12,062 nt of DNA, taken from positions 1 to 12,062 of the forward strand of contig CAYVTI010000055.1 of assembly GCA_964454545.1 (NCBI GenBank). Direction: 5' to 3'. Below, piece after piece: positions 1 through 6,698 of the stretch. The translations under genes were made by a program, and so were the position numbers. The notes under the pieces are model-generated. The model did not search any database. It was not told the origin of the DNA and saw only the letters and a program-made list of their open reading frames with translations. The stretch is from JABCZZ01 sp964454545. GTDB lineage: Bacteria > Pseudomonadota > Alphaproteobacteria > Rickettsiales > JABCZZ01. How positions within the stretch are numbered: the stretch's first letter is position 1; every line of letters starts with the position of its first letter.

Positions 1-394
1 CGCTATCCCCGCTCAGGGCAAGTTCTTCCGCCGAGCAGAGCATGCCGTTGCTTTCCACGCTGCGTATGGAGGTTTTTTTGATCACCATGCCATTAGCGGG
101 TATTTTTACGCCTTCGCGTGCAAGCACCACTTTTATCCCGGCGCGTGCGTTAGGCGCGCCGCAGACGACCTGCCGCATGCCGCTTCCGTCATTAACCTGG
201 CATACGCGCAGCTTGTCAGCATTAGGATGCCGCAGCGCTTCCTGTATTTCAGCGACAATGAAATCCTTGAGTTCCGCTGCGCGATCCGTCACCTGCTCCA
301 CCTCCAGTCCGATGGCGGTAAGCGTGTCGGTAATTTGCTGCAGCGTGGCGTTCGTCTCAAGATGATCTTTCAGCCAGGAGAGGGTGAATTTCAT
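1..394 (-). CDS. pheT: Phenylalanyl-tRNA synthetase beta subunit, N-terminal part (partial)
   Basis: This is the beta chain of the (alpha-beta)2 phenylalanyl-tRNA synthetase, which charges tRNA-Phe in the cytoplasm. It is read from an ATG at 394 leftward and runs off the window edge, leaving 131 codons. The protein begins MKFTLSWLKDHLE, the standard PheT opening. The EMAP/OB-fold tRNA-binding domain follows from about residue 39, with the conserved HPNADKLRVCQV and RQVVCGAPNAR segments and, near the cut, the NGMLCSAEEL motif. The B3/B4 editing and B5 domains would lie outside the window. The start overlaps the pheS stop by 4 bases (ATGA at 394-391), so the two subunits are probably translationally coupled, which suits a fixed 1:1 complex. 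Identification is by family motifs and by the neighbouring pheS; I see nothing unusual in the visible part. Confidence 0.96.
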   Translation of the reverse strand, partial: MKFTLSWLKDHLETNATLQQITDTLTAIGLEVEQVTDRAAELKDFIVAEIQEALRHPNADKLRVCQVNDGSGMRQVVCGAPNARAGIKVVLAREGVKIPANGMVIKKTSIRSVESNGMLCSAEELALSGDS

Positions 395-1464
395 GCGAGT
401 TCTCCGAGTGGCGAAAAGCCGTAATGCCTGAGCCAGCGAATGTCCGATTCGAAGAAGGTGCGCAGATCCGGAATACCGTATTTGAGCATGGCGAGGCGCT
501 CGACCCCCATGCCGAAAGCAAAGCCCTGCCATTCATCGGGATTGATGTTGCAGTTCCTGAGCACGTTTGGGTGCACCATGCCGCAGCCCATGACCTCAAG
601 CCAGCCGGTGCCCGCACCAATTTTAATCTGGTCGCGATCGCGGGAACAGCCGATATCGACTTCCGCGGAAGGCTCGGTGAATGGGAAGAAGCTAGGACGA
701 AAGCGGATAGGCACGTTGTCTATCTCAAAGAAGGCGCGCAGGAATTCCTCAATGCAGCCTTTAAGATGCCCCATGGTGATGTGCCTGTCGATGCACAGTC
801 CCTCCACCTGGTGGAACATGGGCGTGTGCGTCATGTCGGAATCGCAACGGAACGTCTTGCCCGGCGCGATGATGCGAAATGGCGGTTTCCCCGCCTGCAT
901 CGCGCGGATTTGCACGGGTGATGTATGAGTTCGGAGTAATATTTTACCATTACTTTCGTGTGTAGGTGGAGGAGCTTTAACTTCGCCCCCTTTCAAGAAG
1001 AAAGTATCATGCATCTGCCTTGCCGGATGGTTTTCCGGGAAGTTGAGCGCGGTGAAATTATGATAGTCGTCTTCGATTTCCGGCCCCTGCGCGACGGTGA
1101 AGCCCTGCGCGGCCAGCAGCGCGGTAATTTCTTCCATCACCTGCGAGATGGGATGGATATAGCCTTTGGTTTCCGGGCGTGGCGGCAGGGTGACGTCCAT
1201 CCATTCCTTATCGAGCCGTGCGTTTATTTCAACGAGTTTCAGGACTTCCGCGCGCGCGTCAATCGCGTCGCTTATCTTCTGCTTGTCTGCATTCAATTCC
1301 TGACCGCGCATTTTGCGCTCTTCGGGCGGCAGTGTGCCGAGAGTTTTTAATTGCTCAGTAAATTCCCCTTTCTTTCCAAGATACTTAACACGCAGCTCTT
1401 CGAGTTCAGAAGAAGTATTCGCACCGTTTATTGCAGTAATATATAATGATAATGAATAACTCAT
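391..1464 (-). CDS. pheS: Phenylalanyl-tRNA synthetase alpha subunit
   Basis: This is the catalytic alpha chain of Phe-tRNA synthetase (class II aaRS), 357 residues from the ATG at 1464. An N-terminal coiled-coil tRNA-binding arm occupies about the first 85 residues. The class II core follows, with HPISQVMEEI (motif 1), LLRTHTSPVQIR near 177-187, FRCDSDMTHTPMFHQVEGL (motif 2 region, from about 205) and GMGVERLAMLKYGIPDLR (motif 3, from about 318). A short extra Pro-rich linker (KAPPPTHESNGK) sits just before the LLRTHTSP segment. A GTG at 1473 would add three residues (MGA). Neither start has a convincing Shine-Dalgarno sequence, so the exact start is uncertain; ATG 1464 is preferred by codon. 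The stop overlaps pheT's ATG. The gene lies 133 bp downstream of rplT, separated from it by a large inverted repeat that may affect its relative expression. Confidence 0.96.
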   Translation of the reverse strand: MSYSLSLYITAINGANTSSELEELRVKYLGKKGEFTEQLKTLGTLPPEERKMRGQELNADKQKISDAIDARAEVLKLVEINARLDKEWMDVTLPPRPETKGYIHPISQVMEEITALLAAQGFTVAQGPEIEDDYHNFTALNFPENHPARQMHDTFFLKGGEVKAPPPTHESNGKILLRTHTSPVQIRAMQAGKPPFRIIAPGKTFRCDSDMTHTPMFHQVEGLCIDRHITMGHLKGCIEEFLRAFFEIDNVPIRFRPSFFPFTEPSAEVDIGCSRDRDQIKIGAGTGWLEVMGCGMVHPNVLRNCNINPDEWQGFAFGMGVERLAMLKYGIPDLRTFFESDIRWLRHYGFSPLGELA

Positions 1465-1479
1465 TGCGCCCACATAAAC

Positions 1480-1587
1480 TTGTCATGCCAGCGAAAGCTG
1501 GCATCCAGAAAATCTGGAATGTAACGCAAATACTGTCTTATTCAAGTAATTCGTCGAACTGGATGCCAGCTTTCGCTGGAATGACAA
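1480..1587. repeat. Long inverted repeat (dRS3-like arms) between rplT and pheS
   Basis: Two 28-base arms, 1481-1508 and 1559-1586, are inverted copies with a single mismatch (27/28); one further flanking pair also matches (1480/1587). They enclose a 50-base spacer. Each arm contains its own small palindrome, CCAGC-GAAA-GCTGG, with a GNRA-type loop in one orientation. The arm sequence resembles the dispersed short repeats described as dRS3 in Neisseria (ATTCC...GGAAT core with GCGAAAGC in the middle); this is likeness recalled from knowledge, not a database match. It lies wholly intergenic inside the rpmI-rplT-pheS-pheT transcription unit and is not followed by a T tract, so it is not a canonical terminator. 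Confidence 0.85.
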
Positions 1588-1597
1588 ACAGAAAGAA

Positions 1598-1963
1598 CTA
1601 AGCAGCCTTGGCAAGTGCCGTTTTCACCTGCTCCACGATCGCCTTGAACGCTTCCGGCTGGTGCACGGCAATGTCGGCCAGTACCTTGCGATCAAGTTCA
1701 ATAGCGGCTTTCTTCAGGCCGTTTGCGAACTGGGAATAGACCAGCCCATGCTCGCGCACGGCGGCATTGATGCGTTGGATCCAGAGACTGCGGAAATTGC
1801 GCTTCTTGGCGCGGCGGTCGCGATACGCGTACTGCAGGCCTTTTTCGACCTTTTCAATTGCGACGCGAAAACATTTATGCGAACGGTCACGGTAACCTTT
1901 CGCCATTTTGAGGACTTTTTTGTGGCGTGCGTGGGTGGTGACGCCGCGTTTAACATGTGCCAT
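1598..1963 (-). CDS. rplT: 50S ribosomal protein L20
   Basis: L20 is a 121-residue, very basic protein that binds 23S rRNA early in large-subunit assembly; in E. coli it also represses its own operon by binding the rpmI leader mRNA. The sequence shows the family opening MAHVKRGVTTHARHKKVLKMAKG, split here as MAHVKRGVTTHARHKK then VLKMAKGYRDR. The conserved RDRRAKKRNFRSLWIQRINA block follows at roughly 48-67. The C-terminal globular part has ELDRKVLADIA. Its length equals the usual 117-121. The start at 1963 has a good ribosome binding site, AGGAG, six bases upstream. It follows rpmI by 14 bp, so the two are co-transcribed. Nothing appears missing or altered. Confidence 0.98.
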   Translation of the reverse strand: MAHVKRGVTTHARHKKVLKMAKGYRDRSHKCFRVAIEKVEKGLQYAYRDRRAKKRNFRSLWIQRINAAVREHGLVYSQFANGLKKAAIELDRKVLADIAVHQPEAFKAIVEQVKTALAKAA

Positions 1964-1977
1964 GATTCTCTCCTATC

Positions 1978-2178
1978 TTAACCGTTGGGCAGGAACATTT
2001 TTTTCACTACTTTTGCGTCTGCGTCGCAGAGTGTAGTAGTGCCGCGCGCATTGCGGATGAAACGCTGGGTGCGTTTTACCATGCCGTGGCGCTTGCCCGC
2101 CTGGCCGGCTTTCACCTTGCCGCTTGCGGTGATGGAGAAGCGCTTCTTGGCGCCGCTTTTGGTTTTGATCTTTGGCAT
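1978..2178 (-). CDS. rpmI: 50S ribosomal protein L35
   Basis: L35 is a small basic large-subunit protein of 66 residues. The start is placed at the ATG at 2178 because the protein then begins MPKIKTKSGAKKRF, the standard L35 opening, and an AAAGGA ribosome binding site lies about 7 bases upstream. The same frame stays open for 21 further codons upstream (to 2241), but that stretch does not resemble any L35. Family features are GAKKRFSITASGKVK, KRHGMVKRTQ and the basic C-terminus with VKKMFLPNG. It is the first gene of the rpmI-rplT-pheS-pheT unit. infC, which precedes rpmI in many bacteria, is absent; mnmE lies there instead. Confidence 0.97.
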   Translation of the reverse strand: MPKIKTKSGAKKRFSITASGKVKAGQAGKRHGMVKRTQRFIRNARGTTTLCDADAKVVKKMFLPNG

Positions 2179-2217
2179 TTTCTTATCCTTTTTCAATTGG
2201 TTATATAAGTCCGCCAA

Positions 2218-2252
2218 GGTATGCCAATACCCGGCCGCCATCCACAGGGATG
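2218..2252 (-). promoter_or_regulatory. Structured 5' leader of rpmI (two small hairpins)
   Basis: The rpmI leader contains GGTAT-TGGC-ATACC (2231-2218) and CATCC-CTGT-GGATG (2252-2239), each a perfect 5-bp stem with a 4-base loop. In E. coli L20 regulates its operon by binding structures in this leader, so a structured leader is plausible here. However, the first hairpin would be partly lost if transcription starts at about 2249. Function is inferred only. Confidence 0.3.
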
Positions 2253-2255
2253 CGC

Positions 2256-2284
2256 TTTATACACGAGTTCCAAAGGAAATTCAA
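2256..2284 (-). promoter_or_regulatory. Candidate sigma70-type promoter for rpmI-rplT-pheST
   Basis: On the minus strand TTGAAT (2284-2279) and TATAAA (2261-2256) are separated by exactly 17 bases, a good match to the -35/-10 consensus. Transcription would begin near 2249, leaving a leader of about 70 bases before rpmI. A second, weaker pair lies downstream: TTGGCA (2227-2222) and TATAAC (2205-2200), spacer 16. This shows the ribosomal-protein unit probably has its own promoter rather than relying on read-through from mnmE. The call rests on pattern only. Confidence 0.55.
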
Positions 2285-2305
2285 GGGGATTTTGTTTTTC
2301 TTGTA

Positions 2306-2354
2306 AGGCGGCGATAGCCCTCCCCTTCTAAAGGGGTCGTCGGCTGCGCCGCCT
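2306..2354. repeat. Large imperfect palindrome 3' of mnmE
   Basis: The outer stem pairs 2306-2313 (AGGCGGCG) with 2347-2354, the middle stem pairs 2316-2319 with 2342-2345 (AGCC/GGCT), and the inner stem pairs 2322-2327 (CCCCTT) with 2331-2336 around a 3-base loop. All stems are perfect, with small bulges between them. It lies 26 bases after the mnmE stop. On the mnmE transcript it would fold strongly but is followed by TACAAGAAAAAC rather than a U tract, so it is either a factor-assisted 3' end or a REP-like intergenic repeat. Confidence 0.6.
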
Positions 2355-2380
2355 CTTCGTATCCCCGCAATTCGTTATTC

Positions 2381-3724
2381 CTACTTCCCTATGCAAAAAC
2401 TGCCAAATATATATCCGAGTACCTCGTCATTGGTAATAGTGCCGGTGATGCTGCCTGCTTCCACGCTGGCGCGGCGCAGTTCCTCGCATTTGAGCTCCAG
2501 TCCTGCTTCCCTCATTTCCAGGTACTTATGCAGGTGCGTGAGCGCGGCGGTCAGGTGGGCGCGGTGGCGGCTGTGGGTGATAAACGACGCTTCAGGCGGC
2601 ACATTCGCGAGAATGCGCTGCTCTATCGCCTGCATCAGCTCGTCCATTCCTGTGCGTTTTTTAGCGGAAAAGGGAATCGGCATGATGCCGCATATAGGCG
2701 CAATGGCGGGAGCGGCGAGGTCGGATTTGTTGATTAAGAATATAGCGGTCTGTGGTCGGTGGCCGGCGATCAGTGATTCGATGTTCCTGGTCACTGACCG
2801 CTGATCGCTGGCCACTTCCTGCGCATCGAGCACCACAAGTCTTATATCCGCCGTTCTTGCCCGCTCCAGGCTGCGCCTTATGCCTTCCCGCTCTATGACG
2901 TCGGCATGCTCGCGGATGCCTGCCGTATCGGCGAGGATGACGGAGTAGCCTTTGATATCAAGGTGCACCTCAATGACGTCGCGCGTCGTGCCTGCAATAT
3001 TGGAAACGATGGCGACATCGCGTTTGGCGAGCAGGTTCATCAGGCTTGATTTGCCGACATTGGGGCTGCCCAGTATGGCGATAGTTATGCCTTCGCGTAT
3101 CCGCTCGCTCATGCGTCCGTCATCCAGCTGCCGGGTTATGTTGCGGATAATGGAAGCAACTTCTCCATCGATCTCGGCCAGCACATTGTCCGGTATCTCT
3201 TCATCGGGAAAATCAATATAAGCTTCAAGATACGCAAGGCTGTGCAGGATGCTTTTGCGCAAATCCTCATAGAATTTCGCTGCATCGCCTTCCATGGCGC
3301 GTAATGCCTGCTTGCGCTGGGCTTCAGTCTCCGCCTCTATCAGATCAGCAAGTCCCTCGGCGGCGGTCAAATCCATCTTGCCGTTCAGGAAGGCGCGCCG
3401 GGTGAACTCGCCAGGTTCGGCCATGCGGAAATCCGGTAGCGAGGCGAGGATATCCAGCAGTTTTCTGAGCACGGCGCGGCTGCCGTGGCAGTGGATTTCA
3501 ACGATGTCTTCACCTGTAAAGCTATGAGGGGTATTGAAATGGAGCAACAGGGCTTTTTCGATAACCTGCCTGTCGTATTTCAATGTCGCAAGCGTAGCGA
3601 CGCGGGGCACGGGCGGTTCCGCGCCGAATGCGTAGATCGCTTTTCTGGCGTTCGCGCCGGAAATGCGTATGACGGCGATGCCCGATTTTCCATGCGGCGT
3701 CGCAAGGGCAAAAATGGTTTGCAT
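2381..3724 (-). CDS. mnmE: tRNA uridine-5-carboxymethylaminomethyl(34) synthesis GTPase MnmE
   Basis: MnmE, together with MnmG, builds the cmnm5 group on wobble uridine 34 of certain tRNAs using a formyl-folate derivative and GTP. The protein has 447 residues, about the family norm. The N-terminal folate-binding domain (about 1-120) starts with TIFALATPHGKSGIAVIRISG and contains PGEFTRRAFLNGKMDLTAAEG, given here in part. The helical domain embeds a Ras-like G domain: G1 GSPNVGKSS (219-227), G2 TTRD (246-249), G3 DTAG (266-269) and G4 NKSD (332-335). The C-terminus ends exactly in FCIGK, with the family's conserved cysteine at 444. All catalytic signatures are intact. It starts 46 bp downstream of mipZ on the same strand with no strong Shine-Dalgarno, so co-transcription is likely. 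mnmG is not in the window. Confidence 0.97.
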   Translation of the reverse strand: MQTIFALATPHGKSGIAVIRISGANARKAIYAFGAEPPVPRVATLATLKYDRQVIEKALLLHFNTPHSFTGEDIVEIHCHGSRAVLRKLLDILASLPDFRMAEPGEFTRRAFLNGKMDLTAAEGLADLIEAETEAQRKQALRAMEGDAAKFYEDLRKSILHSLAYLEAYIDFPDEEIPDNVLAEIDGEVASIIRNITRQLDDGRMSERIREGITIAILGSPNVGKSSLMNLLAKRDVAIVSNIAGTTRDVIEVHLDIKGYSVILADTAGIREHADVIEREGIRRSLERARTADIRLVVLDAQEVASDQRSVTRNIESLIAGHRPQTAIFLINKSDLAAPAIAPICGIMPIPFSAKKRTGMDELMQAIEQRILANVPPEASFITHSRHRAHLTAALTHLHKYLEMREAGLELKCEELRRASVEAGSITGTITNDEVLGYIFGSFCIGK

Positions 3725-3770
3725 ACAGGAACCCGTTATAGGATTAAAGCCTGAATAGGAAGCGGAAAAA

Positions 3771-4802
3771 TCACCCGACCGCTTCTACGCGGGCGTTTTC
3801 AGGTGATGGGGCAGGAGCGGGTGCAGGCACGGACGCTGCTGCTGGCGTTGTTGCTGCCGCCGTCGCTTCAGCAGTTTCCTGTTTCTCGGCGGCCGATGTG
3901 CGCAGTTCGGCGATGCGTTCGTCAATAGTGGGGATACGGAGCGTTTTGAGCAGATCGCGCACTTCCTGCCGCGCGGCGATGTGAGAAAGCGAAATCACGG
4001 CGTTCGGGCCGTCCATAATATCAAGCACCGTCAGCCCCTGCAGGAACATTTCGCGGAAGATGACGCGCTCGCTAAAGCCGGGCGCTACCCGGAATCCGAT
4101 GCGGCGTGAAAGCTCGTTAAGCACCGACGTCATGTGGCGTTTGTTGCGCGCATCGATATTGCTCAGGCGGTTGCGCATGACGATCCATTCGATGGAGCCG
4201 CCGTCTCTTTTCGCACGTTCCAGTTTCTGCTCCCACATCATTTCGCTGTAGATGCTCGGGCGGACTATTTTCAGCGTCTGTCCGTCAATGTTTGCAAGCA
4301 CGTCCAGATCGACGAAGCTGTCATTGATCGGCGTGATGACCGTATCGGCAAAGGCATGCGCGAGGCGGGAAAGATAGGTGTCGCTGCCGGGCGTATCGAT
4401 GATAATGAAGTCGTTGTCGTAATAGATGCGCGCAAGTCCCTTCAGGAACCTTTCGCGCTCGTCCGTCTCTGCTTCCTGGGAAACATTGTAGGGGCTTTTC
4501 TGGATAATGATGTGATGCGAAAGCGGGAGGTTATGGCCTTCCTTGGTAATCGTGTTGCGGCGGTTCTCGATGTAGCGGGAAAGGCTGCGCTGCCTTGCGT
4601 CCAGATCCATGGTGCCGACGGCAAACCCCATGCGAAGCAGCGCCACGATCATATGCATAGTGGTGGTGGTCTTGCCGGAGCCGCCTTTTTCGTTCCCTAC
4701 AACGATGACATGTCCATGCTTGCGTTTAGCGGGTTGCGCTGCTGCCGCGTCAGTTGCGGGCTGAGAGCTGTTCAGTGCGGGCTCGTGCGTGGGCTCGGTC
4801 AT
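3771..4802 (-). CDS. mipZ: MipZ-type ParA-family ATPase, division-plane positioning
   Basis: MipZ is a dimerising P-loop ATPase that, in Caulobacter, binds ParB at the poles and chromosomal DNA and inhibits FtsZ, so that the division ring forms at mid-cell. The 343-residue protein shows a deviant Walker A, VVGNEKGGSGKTTT (from 35; signature Lys39, P-loop Lys44), MDLDARQRSLSRYIENR, Walker B FIIIDTPGSDTYLSRLAHAF (132-151), TPINDSFVDLDVL, SEMMWEQK, DGGSIEWIVMRNRLSNIDAR and PGFSERVIFREMF. These separate MipZ from chromosomal ParA. Compared with Caulobacter MipZ it has an N-terminal extension of about 29 residues before the P-loop strand and a low-complexity Ala/Pro/Glu tail over the last 40 or so residues. 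It is read divergently from fadD, has its own promoter, and is followed by mnmE. No parB is visible. Confidence 0.92.
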   Translation of the reverse strand: MTEPTHEPALNSSQPATDAAAAQPAKRKHGHVIVVGNEKGGSGKTTTTMHMIVALLRMGFAVGTMDLDARQRSLSRYIENRRNTITKEGHNLPLSHHIIIQKSPYNVSQEAETDERERFLKGLARIYYDNDFIIIDTPGSDTYLSRLAHAFADTVITPINDSFVDLDVLANIDGQTLKIVRPSIYSEMMWEQKLERAKRDGGSIEWIVMRNRLSNIDARNKRHMTSVLNELSRRIGFRVAPGFSERVIFREMFLQGLTVLDIMDGPNAVISLSHIAARQEVRDLLKTLRIPTIDERIAELRTSAAEKQETAEATAAATTPAAASVPAPAPAPSPENARVEAVG

Positions 4803-4843
4803 TTTTCACTCTGTTAAGCGTAATCGCTTTATATTAGAGCCTA

Positions 4844-4872
4844 TCCATACCCCATTGCGGCAAGCGTGTCAA
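4844..4872 (-). promoter_or_regulatory. Sigma70-type promoter for mipZ
   Basis: A perfect -35 TTGACA (4872-4867, minus strand) and TATGGA (4849-4844) are 17 bases apart. The start would fall near 4837, giving a leader of about 35 bases. That leader contains a small AAGCG/CGCTT hairpin (4816-4829). The perfect -35 and spacing make this the most convincing promoter in the window. Confidence 0.65.
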
Positions 4873-4883
4873 ACGTTTGCCGC
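4857..4883. promoter_or_regulatory. Inverted repeat straddling the mipZ -35 box (candidate operator)
   Basis: Arms GCGGCAAGCG (4857-4866) and CGTTTGCCGC (4874-4883) are inverted copies with 9/10 matches around a 7-base centre that contains the TTGACA -35 element. A protein bound here would occlude the -35 box. It may equally be a chance GC-rich palindrome; no regulator for it is known from the sequence. Confidence 0.4.
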
Positions 4884-4979
4884 TGCTTCGTGATACGGTG
4901 CAGCCGCAAAAACCGCTTCTGCCATCAATTTCATATTTAAGACAGTTGTTTAAAATTGTGCGGAATTAGTTTAATTTTC

Positions 4980-4988
4980 TGTTATAAG
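4980..4988 (+). promoter_or_regulatory. Extended -10 element immediately before fadD
   Basis: TG-T-TATAAG (4980-4988) matches an extended -10 element, which can work without a good -35; none is visible at the right distance. The start of transcription would be near 4995, only about three bases before the fadD ATG at 4998, implying an almost leaderless message. No Shine-Dalgarno of normal strength is seen. Confidence 0.35.
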
Positions 4989-4997
4989 TAAGACGGT

Positions 4998-6598
4998 ATG
5001 GACTATCCGTGGCTTAAATCCTACCCGAAGAATATCCCATGGGACGTAGCGATCCCGGCGCATCCCTTGTTTACCCTGCTGGATGAGGCGGAGAATGCCT
5101 ATCCGGACCATATCGCCCTGGATTTCATGGGACGTCAGACGAGCTTTAGAAAGCTTGCGGATAATGTCAGGAAGCTGGCGGCGGGGCTGCAGCGGCTCGG
5201 GGTCAGAAGTGGCGTTAATGTCGGCATATTCATGCCCAACTGCCCGCAATTCATCGTGAGCTATTACGCCATACTGATGGCGGGCGGCACGGTGGTAAAC
5301 TATAACCCGCTTTATTCCTCCAAGGACCTCTGCCACCAGATTGACGATTCCTCCACCCAGATCATGTTCACCCTGTCGCTGCATGCGCTCTACCCGAAAG
5401 TGGCGGAGTGCCTCGGCAAGACGAAACTCAGGAAAATCATCGTCAGCGAATTTCAGGAGGAGCTGCCGCTCGCCAAGCGCATGGCATTCCAGCTCACGCG
5501 CAAGAAAGACATCGCCGCGTTTCCGCTGGATGACAAACACATGCTGTTTGACGATCTGCTTGAGACAGGCGATAAGCTGCAGCCGGTCACCATCCATCCG
5601 GACAGCCACGTGGCCGTGCTGCAATATACCGGCGGGACTACCGGAGTGCCCAAGGCCGCAGTGCTGACCCATGCCAATCTCTATGTCAATACTTTGCAAT
5701 GCGGCATGTGGTTTGCCGGCCTCAAGCGCGGCGAGGAAACCGTCATCGCAGCGCTGCCGCTGTTCCATGTGTTTGCGATGACGACGGTCATGAACCTTGC
5801 CATTCATACCGGCTCCGCGATTATTCTCCATCCCAAGTTCGACATCAAGTCCATCCTGTACGACATCCATTTCAAGCGTCCGACGCTGATGCCGGGAGTG
5901 CCTACGATGTTTGCGGCATTGAATAATTATAAGAGCATTGATCAATACGATCTTTCCTCGCTTAAGATGTGCATCTCGGGCGGCGGGCCTCTGCCGCAGG
6001 AAGTGAAGCAGAATTTTGAGAGCCGCACCGGCTGCAGGCTGGTGGAAGGATACGGCCTGAGCGAAACGTCCCCCGTAGTTGCCGCCAACCCGTTGTTCGG
6101 GGTGAACAAGCCGGGTTCCATCGGTGTGCCGTTTCCGGCCACGAAGATAAAGATAGCGGACATTCACGATCCGGATAAGACCATGCCGGTTGGTGAAGTA
6201 GGCGAGATATGCGCCAGCGGCCCGCAGGTCATGCAGGGTTACCTTAACCAGTTTGAGGAAAGCCGGAAGGTGTTGAAGAACGGTTTCCTGCATACCGGCG
6301 ATCTGGGATATATGGATAAGGATGGGTATATTTTCGTGGTGGACCGGCTTAAGGAAATGATCATCTCCGGCGGTTACAAAATTTATCCGCGCAATATCGA
6401 GGAGATACTATACCAGCATCCGGAAGTGCTGGAGGCGGCGGTGATAGGCGTGCACCATCCCCAGCGCGGGCAGGAAACGAAAGTGTTTGTCGTCAGGAAA
6501 CAGGGCACGGTCCTGTCCGAGTCCGACGTCAAAAGGCACCTGCAGGACAAGGTGTCCGGCTATGCCATGCCGCGCCTGATAGAATTTCGTGAGTCATT
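4998..6598 (+). CDS. fadD: Long-chain fatty acid-CoA ligase (partial, 3' end in gap)
   Basis: This is an AMP-forming acyl-CoA synthetase that activates long-chain fatty acids with ATP and CoA for beta-oxidation or lipid remodelling. The window shows 533 codons before the N gap; family members are usually about 550-570, so only some 20-35 residues are missing. Motifs seen: P-loop YTGGTTGVPK (210-219), PLFHVFAMT (254-262), GGGPLP (328-333), GYGLSETSPV (351-360), HTGDLGYMDKDGYIFVVDR (432-450), LKEMIISGGYKIYPRNIEE. The opening YPWLKSYPKNIPWDV supports the ATG at 4998. The last visible residues, AMPRLIEFRES, normally precede the LPKTxxGKI segment carrying the catalytic lysine, which therefore lies in the gap. 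It is transcribed alone, divergent from mipZ and convergent with hisS. The fadD symbol is by homology of motifs; chain-length preference cannot be read. Confidence 0.93.
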
Positions 6599-6698
6599 NN
6601 NNNNNNNNNNNNNNNNNNNNNNNNNNNNNNNNNNNNNNNNNNNNNNNNNNNNNNNNNNNNNNNNNNNNNNNNNNNNNNNNNNNNNNNNNNNNNNNNNN
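6599..6698. other. Assembly gap (100 N)
   Basis: Exactly 100 consecutive N join two contigs. One hundred is a conventional placeholder, so the true distance is unknown. Both flanking genes enter the gap from opposite sides close to their expected 3' ends, so the missing DNA probably holds two short C-termini and a convergent intergenic region. Confidence 0.99.

Noticed and set aside
424..1350. Plus-strand open frames opposite pheS
   Set aside because: They are shadows of pheS with no motifs or ribosome binding sites.
1480..1587. Rho-independent terminator between rplT and pheS
   Set aside because: There is no U tract after the stem on the minus-strand RNA and the spacer loop is 50 bases, so it does not fit a canonical terminator.
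2179..2241. N-terminal extension of L35 (21 residues)
   Set aside because: L35 proteins begin MPKIKTKSGAKKRF and a good ribosome binding site precedes that ATG.
4134..4817. 227-residue plus-strand frame opposite mipZ
   Set aside because: It is antisense to a strongly conserved MipZ, and its own sequence shows no family features.
4971..6293. 440-residue open frame on the minus strand opposite fadD
   Set aside because: It has no recognisable motifs and a His/Arg/Gln-rich composition typical of antisense reading. The plus strand carries all acyl-CoA synthetase signatures.
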